Origin: Rhizobium sp. RU20A
Lineage (GTDB): Bacteria; Pseudomonadota; Alphaproteobacteria; Rhizobiales; Rhizobiaceae
DNA: 64,000 nt
Assembly (NCBI RefSeq): GCF_900155885.1
Contig: NZ_FTMB01000005.1
Coordinates: 124,001-188,000, forward strand
Reading direction: 5' to 3'
Shown here: piece after piece, positions 25,189-33,935 of the stretch
Numbering within the stretch: the stretch's first letter is position 1
Layout: every line of letters starts with the position of its first letter
The notes under the pieces: generated by a model
Database searches by the model: none
What the model saw: only the letters and a program-made list of their open reading frames with translations
Told to the model about the DNA's origin: nothing
Made by a program: the position numbers and the translations under genes

Positions 25189-26428
25189 GTCTACCCTTGA
25201 TCCCTCGTGCCTTGCCGTGCGCCCCTGGCTGACCGTGGTCGGCATCGGCGAGGATGGTCTAGCGGGTCTTGGCGACGAGGCCAAGCGGGCGATCGCGGCG
25301 GCCGCGACGGTCTTTGGCGGCGAGCGGCATCTGGACCTCGCGGCGCCGCTGATTGCCGGCAAGCCGGTGCGCTGGCCGGTTCCCTTCGATGCCGCCGTGC
25401 AGGCGGTGGTGGACGGACGCGGTACGCCGACCGTGGTGCTGGCTTCGGGCGATCCCTTCTTCTTCGGCGTCGGCGTGACGCTGTCGCGGCGCATTGCGAT
25501 TGCGGAAATGCGGGTGATGCCGGCGCCCTCCAGCTTCAGCCTTGCGGCGGCCCGGCTCGGCTGGGCGTTGCAGGATGTCACGACCGTCTCTTTGCATGGC
25601 CGGCCGCTCGATCTCATCCGCCCGCATCTGCAACCCGGCGCCCGCCTTCTGGCGCTGACCTCGGATGGCGACGGGCCCGCGGCGCTCGCCGCACTGCTGA
25701 CGGCGACGGGATTTGGTCGTTCGATGCTGACGGTTCTGGAGGCGCTCGGCGGCAGCGAGGAGCGGGTGACGCACGGGCCGGCCGGCAGCTTCGCGCTGAC
25801 GAACGTCAATGCGCTGAACCTCTGCGCCATCGAGGTCGTCGCGGATGCCGAGGCGCGGGTCCTGCCGCGTGCGGCGGGGCTCGACGACGGTCTCTTTGAG
25901 CATGACGGGCAGATCACCAAGTCCGAGGTCCGCGCCATCACGCTGTCTGCGCTGCAGCCGCGCCGGGGCGAATTGCTCTGGGATATCGGTGCGGGTTCCG
26001 GCTCGATCGGTATCGAGTGGATGCTGGCCGACGTCGCCAACCGGGCGATTGCCATCGAGCAGCATGGGGAACGATCGCAGCGCATCCGGCGCAATGCGGT
26101 GGCTTTCGGCGTGCCGGGACTGGTTCTGGTGGAGGGTGTTGCGCCTGCGGCGCTGACTGGCCTGCCGACACCGGACGCGATCTTCATCGGTGGCGGCGGC
26201 AGCGAGGCGGGCGTGTTCGACGCCGCCGTCGCCGCGCTGAAGCCGGGCGGGCGTCTCGTCGCCAATGGCGTGACACTGGAGATGGAGGCGTTGCTGCTTG
26301 CCGCTCACCAGCGCCTCGGCGGCAACCTGATCCGCATCGACATTGCCCGGGCCAGCCCGGTCGGCGGCATGACGGGCTGGCGTCCGGCCATGCCGGTCAC
26401 GCAGTGGCGCTGGGTGAAGCCGTCGTGA
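25187..26428 (+). CDS. cobL: precorrin-6B C5,15-methyltransferase (decarboxylating)
   Basis: CobL methylates C-5 and C-15 and removes a carboxyl group. The 413-residue protein is the fused form. A CbiE-like domain covers about residues 12-200 (LTVVGIGEDGLAGLGDEAK, VLASGDPFFFGVGVTL). A CbiT-like domain follows from about residue 225 (ITKSEVRAITLSALQPRRGE, LLWDIGAGSGSIGIEWM, AIAIEQHGERSQRI, IFIGGGGSEAGVFDAA). It is divergent from cobK with overlapping start codons. The gap of 231 bases to cobM holds a repeat element rather than a gene. Confidence 0.95.
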   Translation: MSTLDPSCLAVRPWLTVVGIGEDGLAGLGDEAKRAIAAAATVFGGERHLDLAAPLIAGKPVRWPVPFDAAVQAVVDGRGTPTVVLASGDPFFFGVGVTLSRRIAIAEMRVMPAPSSFSLAAARLGWALQDVTTVSLHGRPLDLIRPHLQPGARLLALTSDGDGPAALAALLTATGFGRSMLTVLEALGGSEERVTHGPAGSFALTNVNALNLCAIEVVADAEARVLPRAAGLDDGLFEHDGQITKSEVRAITLSALQPRRGELLWDIGAGSGSIGIEWMLADVANRAIAIEQHGERSQRIRRNAVAFGVPGLVLVEGVAPAALTGLPTPDAIFIGGGGSEAGVFDAAVAALKPGGRLVANGVTLEMEALLLAAHQRLGGNLIRIDIARASPVGGMTGWRPAMPVTQWRWVKPS

Positions 26429-26457
26429 CGGCGCGCCTTGACGGTTTGGGCGCAGGC

Positions 26458-26590
26458 CGCTCATCCGCCCTTCGGGCACCTTCTCCCCGAGGGGAGAAGG
26501 GACGCGTCGCGCGCTTCTTCTTCTCATTCACCGCTCGGTTTGTGGCAGGGATCTCTTCTCCCCAACGGGGAGAGGGCAGGGCGAGGGGGT
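26458..26590. repeat. RIME-like palindromic intergenic element
   Basis: Two short palindromes lie between cobL and cobM. The first (26479-26500) has perfect arms CCTTCTCCCC and GGGGAGAAGG. The second (about 26557-26573) has arms TCTCCCC and GGGGAGA. A leading CTCATCCGCCCTTCGGGCA and a closing GCGAGGGGGTG match the general look of RIME mosaic elements of Rhizobiaceae. Assignment is by recognition, not by a search. Confidence 0.6.
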
Positions 26591-26659
26591 GCCCAGCCCT
26601 CCGACACCTGCGACTGGCCAACCACGCGCAAACATTCCTGCATTGAAAGGACCATCATC

Positions 26660-27439
26660 ATGACCGTGCATTTCATCGGAGCCGGGCCGGGCGCGGCGGA
26701 TCTGATTACGGTTCGCGGACGCGATATTATCGCGCGGGCGCCGGTGTGCCTCTACGCCGGTTCGATCGTCTCGCCGGAGCTTCTCACCTGGTGCCGGGCG
26801 GATGCGCGCATCGTCGATACGGCGCCGATGTCGCTGGACGAGATCGAGGCGGAATATGTGCGGGCGCATCAGGCGGGCGAGGATGTGGCGCGGCTGCATT
26901 CGGGGGATCTGTCCGTCTGGAGCGCCGTGGCCGAGCAGATCCGCCGGCTGGAAAAGCACGGCATCCCCTACACGCTGACGCCGGGCGTTCCGTCCTTTGC
27001 GGCGGCGGCGGCAACGCTCGGGCGGGAGTTGACCCTTCCCGCCGTGGCACAGAGCCTCGTCCTGACGCGGGTTTCCGGCCGGGCCTCGCCCATGCCGGCC
27101 GGCGAAACGCTCGCCGGCTTCGGTGCGACGGGCGCGACGCTCGCCATTCACCTCGCCATTCACGCCCTGCCGCGGATCGTTGCGGAGCTTTCGCCGCTCT
27201 ATGGGACCGATTGCCCCGTCGCCATCGTCGTCAAGGCCTCCTGGCCGGATGAGCGGGTGGTGCGCGGCACGCTCGGCGATATCGAGGCGAAAGTCTCTGA
27301 AGAGCCGATCGAGCGCACAGCCCTCGTCTTCGTGGGGCGCACGCTGGCCGCCGAAGGGTTTCGCGAAAGTGCGCTTTATGACGCTGCGTACCAGCGCCGC
27401 TTCCGTGGCCGCGATGGAAATGCCGGGCTGGACGAGTAG
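26660..27439 (+). CDS. cobM: precorrin-4 C11-methyltransferase
   Basis: CobM methylates C-11 of precorrin-4. The 259-residue protein has [53 protein letters not shown] (about residue 76) and [24 protein letters not shown], all usual for CobM/CbiF. GAAAGGA lies upstream of the ATG at 26660. It is set apart from cobL by a repeat element, so its transcription may be partly independent. It converges on phaG with six bases between stop codons. Confidence 0.94.
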   Translation: MTVHFIGAGPGAADLITVRGRDIIARAPVCLYAGSIVSPELLTWCRADARIVDTAPMSLDEIEAEYVRAHQAGEDVARLHSGDLSVWSAVAEQIRRLEKHGIPYTLTPGVPSFAAAAATLGRELTLPAVAQSLVLTRVSGRASPMPAGETLAGFGATGATLAIHLAIHALPRIVAELSPLYGTDCPVAIVVKASWPDERVVRGTLGDIEAKVSEEPIERTALVFVGRTLAAEGFRESALYDAAYQRRFRGRDGNAGLDE

Positions 27440-27451
27440 GCGGGGCTACTC
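27434..27451. terminator. small hairpin bridging the cobM and phaG stop codons
   Basis: GAGTAG-N6-CTACTC is a perfect dyad whose arms contain the two convergent TAG stop codons. It has no T-run, so its role as a terminator is uncertain. Confidence 0.35.
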
Positions 27452-27847
27452 CGTCGGCAGTTCCGGCAGGCGGTTGGCGGCTGCATCGGCGATGGAAGGG
27501 CCGGGCACGGTCTTGGCCGGCACATCGTTGCCCTCGGTGCGGTCGCGGTAGAGCGAGGCCTTGCCGAGCAGCATGAGCGTGATCGGTGTCGTCAGCACCG
27601 TGAAGATGATGATCAGCACCTCATGCACGATCCAGCGGCCTTCCAGCAGCGCAAAGCAGAGACCCGAGCCGAGGCAGACGAGAATGACAGCGCCGCTGGT
27701 GGCAAGGCCCGGCGCGTGGAGCCGCTGGTAGAATTCCGGCAGGCGCACCATGCCGATGGCACCGATCAGCGAAAAGAGGCTACCGGCCAGAACGAGCAGG
27801 CAGACGATGATGGCGGCCCAGACGGGCAGGTCGGCAATCCCGGTCAT
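27446..27847 (-). CDS. phaG: Na+(K+)/H+ antiporter subunit G
   Basis: This 133-residue small membrane subunit of the Mrp/Pha antiporter has three predicted helices and the family motif GAIGMVRLPEFYQRLHAPG (about residue 29), followed by a hydrophilic C-terminal tail. It is the last gene of the operon and overlaps phaF by four bases (ATGA). It is required for assembly of the full complex in studied relatives. Confidence 0.93.
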   Translation of the reverse strand: MTGIADLPVWAAIIVCLLVLAGSLFSLIGAIGMVRLPEFYQRLHAPGLATSGAVILVCLGSGLCFALLEGRWIVHEVLIIIFTVLTTPITLMLLGKASLYRDRTEGNDVPAKTVPGPSIADAAANRLPELPTE

Positions 27848-28125
27848 TCGATCACCTCGCCGCGCATGAGGAATTTGGCGAGCGCGATGGTGGAGACGAA
27901 GCCGAGCAGCGCGACCGCCAGCGAGATTTCGAAGTAGATGCTGTCGCCGGTGCGAATGCCGAAGGTGATAAGCATCAGCATGGCGTTCACGTAGAGCACG
28001 TCGAGGCCGAGGATGCGGTCCTGTGCGCGGGGGCCCTTGATGATCCGGTAAAGGATCAGCAGCATGGCGGCGCCGAGCAGGATCTGCGCGAACTGGATGG
28101 ACCAGACAAGGAAAAGCGCCGTCAT
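27844..28125 (-). CDS. phaF: Na+(K+)/H+ antiporter subunit F
   Basis: A 93-residue protein with three hydrophobic helices and the MrpF motif RIIKGPRAQDRILGLDVLYVN. It overlaps both neighbours by four bases (phaE before, phaG after). In Mrp complexes subunits E, F and G form one end of the membrane arm. Confidence 0.93.
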   Translation of the reverse strand: MTALFLVWSIQFAQILLGAAMLLILYRIIKGPRAQDRILGLDVLYVNAMLMLITFGIRTGDSIYFEISLAVALLGFVSTIALAKFLMRGEVIE

Positions 28126-28610
28126 CGGAAAATCTCCAAAAGCGGTTTTTCATAGCGATCCCGGATGATCGTCGGCCAGTCCTCGGAATCGTCGAGGTCG
28201 AGAATATGCAACAGAAGCGTGCCACTGCGCCGGTCGAAGGAAAGCCAGGCGGTCCCGGGCGTCGCCGTCAGGATGCAGGCCAGGAGGGCGAGACCGTTCT
28301 CGTCCTTCAGCGTCAGATGCACCGTAGCAAAGCCCGAGCGCGGCGGGCGGCGGAGACTTCTGAGGATGCTGCGGGCGACCTTCATGTTGGAGAGCGTCAG
28401 GTCCGTGACGACATTGCCGGCAAGGCGCACCATGGCGCCAGGGCCACGCACGCGTGACTTCAGGGGTTCCAGATTGACCATGGCCCAGGCGGCGGGGACC
28501 GACAGGAGGATGCCGAGGAGCAGATTGGCCGTCGATGCCGAGCGCGTCATGACGATCCACATGACCAGCAGGCCAAGTGTCAGCAGCGGGAAGGGAAACC
28601 AGTAGCGCAT
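28122..28610 (-). CDS. phaE: Na+(K+)/H+ antiporter subunit E
   Basis: From ATG 28610 this is a 162-residue protein with two or three N-terminal helices (WFPFPLLTLGLLVMWIVM) and a cytoplasmic tail containing ILTATPGTAWLSFDRRSGTLLLHILD, typical of MrpE. A longer frame to 28682 lies inside phaD and is rejected. It begins four bases after the phaD stop and overlaps phaF by four bases. Confidence 0.92.
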   Translation of the reverse strand: MRYWFPFPLLTLGLLVMWIVMTRSASTANLLLGILLSVPAAWAMVNLEPLKSRVRGPGAMVRLAGNVVTDLTLSNMKVARSILRSLRRPPRSGFATVHLTLKDENGLALLACILTATPGTAWLSFDRRSGTLLLHILDLDDSEDWPTIIRDRYEKPLLEIFR

Positions 28611-28614
28611 GGCC

Positions 28615-30243
28615 TCAGCCTCCTTCCGCAACGGGTTTGGCGCCAATGACCTGTTCGGCCGGCGGCACGGTGACCGCGCCACGCACGGCCTCGATGTAGC
28701 GGGCCGGCTCCATCAGCGCGTCTGCCGTATCATCCATGTAGGCGATGGCGGAGGCCGCCCGGATGCTGAAGAGCACGCAAATGCCGAGCAGCATGATGAC
28801 GGGCAGGATCTCGACGACCATGACGCGCGGCACGGTGCCTTCCAGCGAGGCCCAGAAGGTGCGGATGCCGGCGCGGCTCATGGCGATCATGGCGGCAAGA
28901 CCGGAGACGATGAGAAGGGCGACAAAGCTCCACTGCGCGGCCGTCACGGCGCCGGGATTGCCACCGATGACGCCGCTGAGCATCGCGAATTTGGCCAGGA
29001 AACCGGACAGCGGCGGCAGGCCGGCAATCAGGATGCCGCAGGCCGAGAAGCAGAAGCCGAGCACCGCGATCGTGGCGGGAATGGCAACCCCGACTTCCTG
29101 CTCCACTTCTTCGTCTTCTGCATCGCCGTAGGCCTCCATCGTCACCGCCAGAACGTCGGCGCCCGCATCGCGGCCGCGTTCGACAAGCTCGATCAGCAGG
29201 AAGAGGGCGGCCAGCGTCAGGGTGGAACTGACGAGGTAGAAGAGCGCGCCGCCGATCACCTCCGGCTTGCCGAGGCCGATGGCGGCCAGCAAGGTGCCGG
29301 AGGAAACCAGCACGCAATAGCTCGCCAGACGCCCCATGGCCTGGGAGGCGAGAACGCCGATCATGCCGAAGGCGATGGTGGCAAGGCCGCCGTAAAAGAG
29401 CAGCGCCTGGCCAAAGCCGGCAGACGCGCCGGATCCGGGGCCGAAGACCAGTACGCTGAGGCGCAGCAGAATGTAGATGCCGACCTTGCTGAGAATGGCA
29501 AAGATGGCGGCTGCCGGCGGCGTCGCGACGGAGTAGGCCCCCGGCAGCCAGAAGCACAGCGGCCACATGCCCGCCTTGATCAGGAAGGTGATGCCGATGG
29601 CGGTGGCGCCGGCCTCGAGCAAGAGCCGGTTTGCTGGCTCCGCCTCGCGAAAGGCAAGCGCGATGCCGGCCATGTTCAGCGTTCCCGCCGCGCCGTAGAT
29701 GAGCGCGATGCCGACGAGGAAGAGCGAGGAGGCCGCAAGATTGATGGCGATGTAATGCAGCCCGGCGCGCACGCGCTGCGGACCTGAGCCGTGCAGCAAC
29801 AGGCCGTAGGAGGCGGCCAGCAGCATCTCGAAAAAGACGAAGAGATTGAAAATGTCGCCGGTGAGATAGGCGCCGTTGAGGCCGGCGACCAGCATCAGGA
29901 ACAGGCTGTGGAAGTGGTACCCGGCCGTGTGCCACTTCGCCATGCCATAGACCTGCGCGGCCAGCGCCAGAATGCTGGTGAGAAACAGCATCAGCACGGA
30001 CAGTCGATCGGCGACGAGAACGATGCCGAACGCGGATGACCAGTTGCCGAGCAGGTAGACCAACGGCACGGCGTCGGCTTCTGCCGCCTGACGCATCAGG
30101 ACGACGGAAATGATGAAGACGACGAAGGTGGTCGAGACGCCGAGCAGGCCCTTGAGGATGCGGCTGCGTTCACTGATCGGGATCATGGCGGCCGCAACGA
30201 TCAGTGGCAGCAGGATGGGCAGGGTTATCAGGTGGTTCGGCAT
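28615..30243 (-). CDS. phaD: Na+(K+)/H+ antiporter subunit D
   Basis: This 542-residue integral membrane protein is related to the proton-pumping NuoL/M/N subunits of complex I and has about 14 helices. Family stretches are MLAASYGLLLHGSGPQRVRAGLHY and FLIKAGMWPLCFWLPGAYSVATPPAAAIFAILSKVG, which holds the buried Lys used for proton transfer. With phaAB it forms the ion-moving core. An acidic insertion (AYGDAEDEEVEQEVG, about residue 373) joins two helices. It lies six bases after phaC. Confidence 0.95.
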   Translation of the reverse strand: MPNHLITLPILLPLIVAAAMIPISERSRILKGLLGVSTTFVVFIISVVLMRQAAEADAVPLVYLLGNWSSAFGIVLVADRLSVLMLFLTSILALAAQVYGMAKWHTAGYHFHSLFLMLVAGLNGAYLTGDIFNLFVFFEMLLAASYGLLLHGSGPQRVRAGLHYIAINLAASSLFLVGIALIYGAAGTLNMAGIALAFREAEPANRLLLEAGATAIGITFLIKAGMWPLCFWLPGAYSVATPPAAAIFAILSKVGIYILLRLSVLVFGPGSGASAGFGQALLFYGGLATIAFGMIGVLASQAMGRLASYCVLVSSGTLLAAIGLGKPEVIGGALFYLVSSTLTLAALFLLIELVERGRDAGADVLAVTMEAYGDAEDEEVEQEVGVAIPATIAVLGFCFSACGILIAGLPPLSGFLAKFAMLSGVIGGNPGAVTAAQWSFVALLIVSGLAAMIAMSRAGIRTFWASLEGTVPRVMVVEILPVIMLLGICVLFSIRAASAIAYMDDTADALMEPARYIEAVRGAVTVPPAEQVIGAKPVAEGG

Positions 30244-30249
30244 GGCCCG

Positions 30250-30585
30250 CTACTCCCTGCCATCGACATGGTCGGTGCGGGTGAAGCCGCGCGAGGCGAG
30301 CAGCACGACGAGAAAGAGGGCTGTCATGGCAAAGCCGATGACGATGGCCGTCAGCACAAGCGCCTGCGGCACGGGATCGGTGTAGGCGGCAACGGGCGGA
30401 TTGGCGATCTTGTCGATGACCGGTGGTGCATCGACGCGCAGGCGTCCCATGCTGAAGATGAAGAGGTTGACCGCATAGGAGAGCAGGGACAGGCCGATGA
30501 CCACCTGATAGGTGCGCGGGCGCAGGATGAGCCAGATGCCGGATGCCGCAAGAACGCCGATGGCCGCCGAGAGGATCAGTTCCAT
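30250..30585 (-). CDS. phaC: Na+(K+)/H+ antiporter subunit C
   Basis: A 111-residue NuoK-like subunit with three helices and the MrpC motif YQVVIGLSLLSYAVNLFIFSMG. It overlaps the end of phaAB by ten bases and precedes phaD by six, so it is tightly coupled to both. Confidence 0.94.
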   Translation of the reverse strand: MELILSAAIGVLAASGIWLILRPRTYQVVIGLSLLSYAVNLFIFSMGRLRVDAPPVIDKIANPPVAAYTDPVPQALVLTAIVIGFAMTALFLVVLLASRGFTRTDHVDGRE

Positions 30586-33518
30586 TCCGGAGCCTCCGCA
30601 CTGTTGGCCGATGCGGCCGCACGCTTCTGGGCACGGGCATGGGCGCGGGGGGCGCGCACTGACTGGTGGGCGAGCGCGATGAGGATGAGGACGGTGGCGC
30701 CGAGCACGAGGGAGAAAACGCCGAGGTCGAAGATGAGCGCTGAGGCGGCCGGGATCTTCCCGAGATAAGGAAGGTCGAGATACTGGAAATAGGTCGTCAG
30801 GAACGGATAGCCGAAGACCCAGGAGGCAAGGCCCGTCGCCGTCGCCAGCACGAGGCCGATACCCGCCCAGCGCAGCGGGTGGATGCGCAGCCGCTCCTCG
30901 ACCCAGCGTGTACCGCCGGCCATGTATTGCAGGATGAAGCCGATCGACATGGCGATGCCGGCCGCAAAACCGCCGCCGGGCATATCGTGGCCACGGAAGA
31001 ACAGCCAGGCGGCGAAGAGGCCAATGACCGGGAACAGCCAGCGCATCAGCACCGAGGGGATGAAGACGTATTCGGTGGCGCTTTCGCCGTCGTCGCGGTC
31101 CGGATGGTCGCTGTCGAAGGCGTTCTGGATCCGCTGCTGCTCCGGCTTTTCAAGGCTGTCGGTCGCGGGGCGGAAGCGCAGAAGAAGGGCAAAGACGGTC
31201 AGGGCGACGATGGCCAGCACGCCGATTTCCCCGAGCGTATCGAAACTGCGGAAGTCGACGAGGATGACATTGACCACATTGGTGCCGCCGCCTTCAGGAT
31301 AGGCGCGCTTGAGGAATTCGTCTGCGATGGTCTGCCCCTGCGGCGTCGTCATGACGGTGTAGGAGAGCACGGCGAGGCCAAGACCGGCGAAGACGGCCAT
31401 GACGAGGTCGCGCAGGCGGCGAAGCCTGACGTTCAGGGCGTTTTCCTCGGCCGGATTGACGCTCTTGAAGCGCTTCGGGAGCCAGCGAAGGCCGAGCAGG
31501 ATCAGAACGGTGGTGACGATCTCCACCAAAAACTGCGTGAGGGCGAGATCTGGGGCGGAAAACCAGACGAAGGTGATGCAGGTGGCAAGCCCGGCGCCGC
31601 CGAGCAGCACCAGAGCTGCCAGGCGATGGAACTTCGCCTGATAGGCAGCCGCGATCGCGCAGCCGCCGCCCACCAGCCAGACGAACGCCAGCACAGGATC
31701 GGCAGCACGCAGGGTCACGTCCGGCGGATTGAAGCGGGCCAGAAACAGCGGTACGCCGACGGCGGCGATGGCGATGCCAAACAGAAGGCGCATCTGCGGC
31801 TGCAGACGGCGGGTGCCGGCGAAGGCTTCCACGGCGCGTGCCCATTTCCAGGAAACGGCGACCAGCACGCGCTCGAAGATGCGTTGCCCTTCGAGGCGGC
31901 GGATCAGCGGCGGACCTTCCGGGCTGGTCTTCAGGTAATTTTTCAGGATGAGGTGCAGGACGACGCCGCCGACCAGCGCGACCAGACTCATGACCAGCGG
32001 CATGTTGAAGCCATGCCAGATGGAGAGCGAATATTCCGGCGTTTGCGTACCGAGAACAGACACGACGGCCAGATGCAGGAAGGGGCCGATCGTATAGGCC
32101 GGCACGATGCCGATGATCAGGCAGATCAGCACGAGCAGCTCGATCGGCGCGCGCATCCAGCGCGCCGGCTCGTGGGGATCTTTCGGCAGATCGGTGGCGG
32201 GCGGGCCGAAGAAGACGCTTTGAATGAAGCGCAGCGAATAGGTGACCGCGAACATGCCGGCGAGCGTTGCGAGATAGGGCGTCAGCGTATCCAGAATGTT
32301 GAGCTGGTGCGTCTCGATCGCTTCGGCGAAGAACATTTCCTTTGAGATGAAGCCGTTCAGCAGCGGCACGCCGGCCATGGCGGCGCTGGCGACCATGGCG
32401 AGCGTTGCCGTATAGGGCAGCGCCCTGAAGAGGCCGCTCAGCCGCCGCATGTCGCGCGTGCCGGTCTCGTGGTCGATGATACCGGCGGCCATGAAGAGGG
32501 AGGCCTTGAAGGTGGCGTGGTTGGCGGTGTGGAAAATGGCGGCGACGGCCGCCAGGGGACTGCCAAGCGAGAGCAGCACCACGATGAGGCCGAGATGGCT
32601 GATGGTGGAATAGGCCAGGAGGCCCTTGATGTCCTGCTGGAAGATGGCGAACCAGGATCCCAGAACGAGCGTCGCGAGGCCGGCAAGGCCGAGCAACCAG
32701 AACCATTCGGGCGTGCCCGACAAAACGGGCCAGAAACGGGTGAGCAGGAAAACGCCCGCCTTGACCATCGTCGCCGAGTGCAGGAAGGCCGATACAGGGG
32801 TCGGCGCGGCCATGGCATGCGGTAGCCAGAAGTGGAAGGGAAACTGCGCGCTCTTGGTCAGGGCACCGAGCAGGACGAGGACGAGCATCGTCAGATAGAG
32901 CGGATGCTCGCGGATGACATTGCCGGATGCCAGGACCACATCGAGGTCATAGGAGCCGACGATGCTGCCCATGATGAGGAGGCCGACCAGCAGGCAAAGG
33001 CCTCCTGTTCCGGTCATGATCAGCGCCATGCGTGCACCGTCACGGGCGGCGGCGCTGTGGTGCCAGTAGCCGATCAGCAGGAAGGACACGATGCTGGTCA
33101 TTTCCCAGAAGACGGCGATGAGGATGAGGTTGCCCGCCAGGACGAGGCCAAGCATGGCGCCCATGAAGGCCAGGAACAGGGCGAAGAAGCGCGGGATGGG
33201 GTCGTTGGGCGACATGTAGTAGCGCGCATAGGCGACGACGAGCATGCCGATGGCAGTAATGAGGGTCGCAAACAGCCAGGAATAGCCGTCCATGCGCAGC
33301 TTCAGGTCAAGCCCGTATTCCGGCATCCAGGGCACGACGTGGCTGAGGACCGTGCCGCCGCTGATGGCGGGAAAAAAGGCCAGGTTGAGGAGAAAGAGAA
33401 GAAAGGAGACACCGCCTGCCAGCCAACCGGCAAGATCACCTCTTCGAGCCGGGACGCACAGAACAAGCATGCTGGCCAGGAAGGGCAGGAAGACCACAAG
33501 CAACAGGAAGGGTGTCAA
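30576..33518 (-). CDS. phaAB: Na+(K+)/H+ antiporter subunit A/B fusion
   Basis: This 980-residue protein fuses two subunits that are separate in Bacillus Mrp. The NuoL-like MrpA part covers about residues 1-770 and includes TSIVSFLLIGYWH, TKSAQFPFHFWLPHAMAAPTPVSAFLHSATMVKAG and the MrpA-specific C-terminal helices. The MrpB part covers about residues 830-945 (EYVFIPSVLMRWLFPVIGLF, HDMPGGGFAAGIAMSIGFILQYMAGG). The start codon is TTG; an AGGAG lies 17 bases upstream, so initiation is probably weak. In Sinorhizobium the Pha1 system exports K+ and is needed for pH adaptation and symbiosis; ion choice cannot be told here. Confidence 0.93.
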   Translation of the reverse strand: MTPFLLLVVFLPFLASMLVLCVPARRGDLAGWLAGGVSFLLFLLNLAFFPAISGGTVLSHVVPWMPEYGLDLKLRMDGYSWLFATLITAIGMLVVAYARYYMSPNDPIPRFFALFLAFMGAMLGLVLAGNLILIAVFWEMTSIVSFLLIGYWHHSAAARDGARMALIMTGTGGLCLLVGLLIMGSIVGSYDLDVVLASGNVIREHPLYLTMLVLVLLGALTKSAQFPFHFWLPHAMAAPTPVSAFLHSATMVKAGVFLLTRFWPVLSGTPEWFWLLGLAGLATLVLGSWFAIFQQDIKGLLAYSTISHLGLIVVLLSLGSPLAAVAAIFHTANHATFKASLFMAAGIIDHETGTRDMRRLSGLFRALPYTATLAMVASAAMAGVPLLNGFISKEMFFAEAIETHQLNILDTLTPYLATLAGMFAVTYSLRFIQSVFFGPPATDLPKDPHEPARWMRAPIELLVLICLIIGIVPAYTIGPFLHLAVVSVLGTQTPEYSLSIWHGFNMPLVMSLVALVGGVVLHLILKNYLKTSPEGPPLIRRLEGQRIFERVLVAVSWKWARAVEAFAGTRRLQPQMRLLFGIAIAAVGVPLFLARFNPPDVTLRAADPVLAFVWLVGGGCAIAAAYQAKFHRLAALVLLGGAGLATCITFVWFSAPDLALTQFLVEIVTTVLILLGLRWLPKRFKSVNPAEENALNVRLRRLRDLVMAVFAGLGLAVLSYTVMTTPQGQTIADEFLKRAYPEGGGTNVVNVILVDFRSFDTLGEIGVLAIVALTVFALLLRFRPATDSLEKPEQQRIQNAFDSDHPDRDDGESATEYVFIPSVLMRWLFPVIGLFAAWLFFRGHDMPGGGFAAGIAMSIGFILQYMAGGTRWVEERLRIHPLRWAGIGLVLATATGLASWVFGYPFLTTYFQYLDLPYLGKIPAASALIFDLGVFSLVLGATVLILIALAHQSVRAPRAHARAQKRAAASANSAEAPEWN

Positions 33519-33672
33519 GTCGTCGATCGTCTCGGCTCCTTTGAAACGGCTTCAGGCAGAGGGATGGCGCGGCCGGGGCCGCAAGGCGACGAGGCCACAG
33601 GCAATCTATGTCGCACTGCGAAAGGTGCCAAGTCTTTCGCTTAAAAATTACGCCTTTTCACAAAATTGTAGG

Positions 33673-33686
33673 TTCCACTTGTGGAA
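33673..33686. promoter_or_regulatory. perfect dyad TTCCAC-TT-GTGGAA
   Basis: A 14-base palindrome in the AT-rich centre of the phaAB/response-regulator intergenic region, about 155 bases above the phaAB start. It may be an operator for the antiporter operon. No binding protein can be named. Confidence 0.3.
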
Positions 33687-33816
33687 GCTGCGAAGATTGG
33701 TTTTTGTCTTGCAATATGGTCCAGCCGGGATATGGAACGTTCGCCAGAGCTTAATTTAGAATTCGATCGTGGCAGATCTCGGCCTGACCTGTTCCACATA
33801 TGCTGCCGAGCGCAGG

Positions 33817-33835
33817 TGTCAGGCGCATGTCAGGC
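33817..33835. promoter_or_regulatory. direct repeat TGTCAGGC with 11-base period
   Basis: TGTCAGGC occurs at 33817 and 33828, exactly one helical turn apart, about 100 bases upstream of the OmpR-type gene. OmpR/PhoB-family regulators bind such head-to-tail repeats, so autoregulation is a reasonable guess. Confidence 0.4.
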
Positions 33836-33935
33836 AGGCATGCGTCAACGGTTTTGAGTGTGCGTCGCATAGAAGCAAAGAGACAGAGCATGACAGGCGT
33901 CCCGCTTTTCGCCGGAATCGCGCCAGAGGTCGAAA

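Larger units (their letters stand above)
33519..33935. other. divergent intergenic region between phaAB and the response regulator
   Basis: These 417 bases separate two divergent operons. They contain an AT-richer core (about 33640-33770), a TTCCAC/GTGGAA dyad at 33673-33686 and TGTCAGGC direct repeats at 33817-33835. No plausible small gene was seen. Confidence 0.6.
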
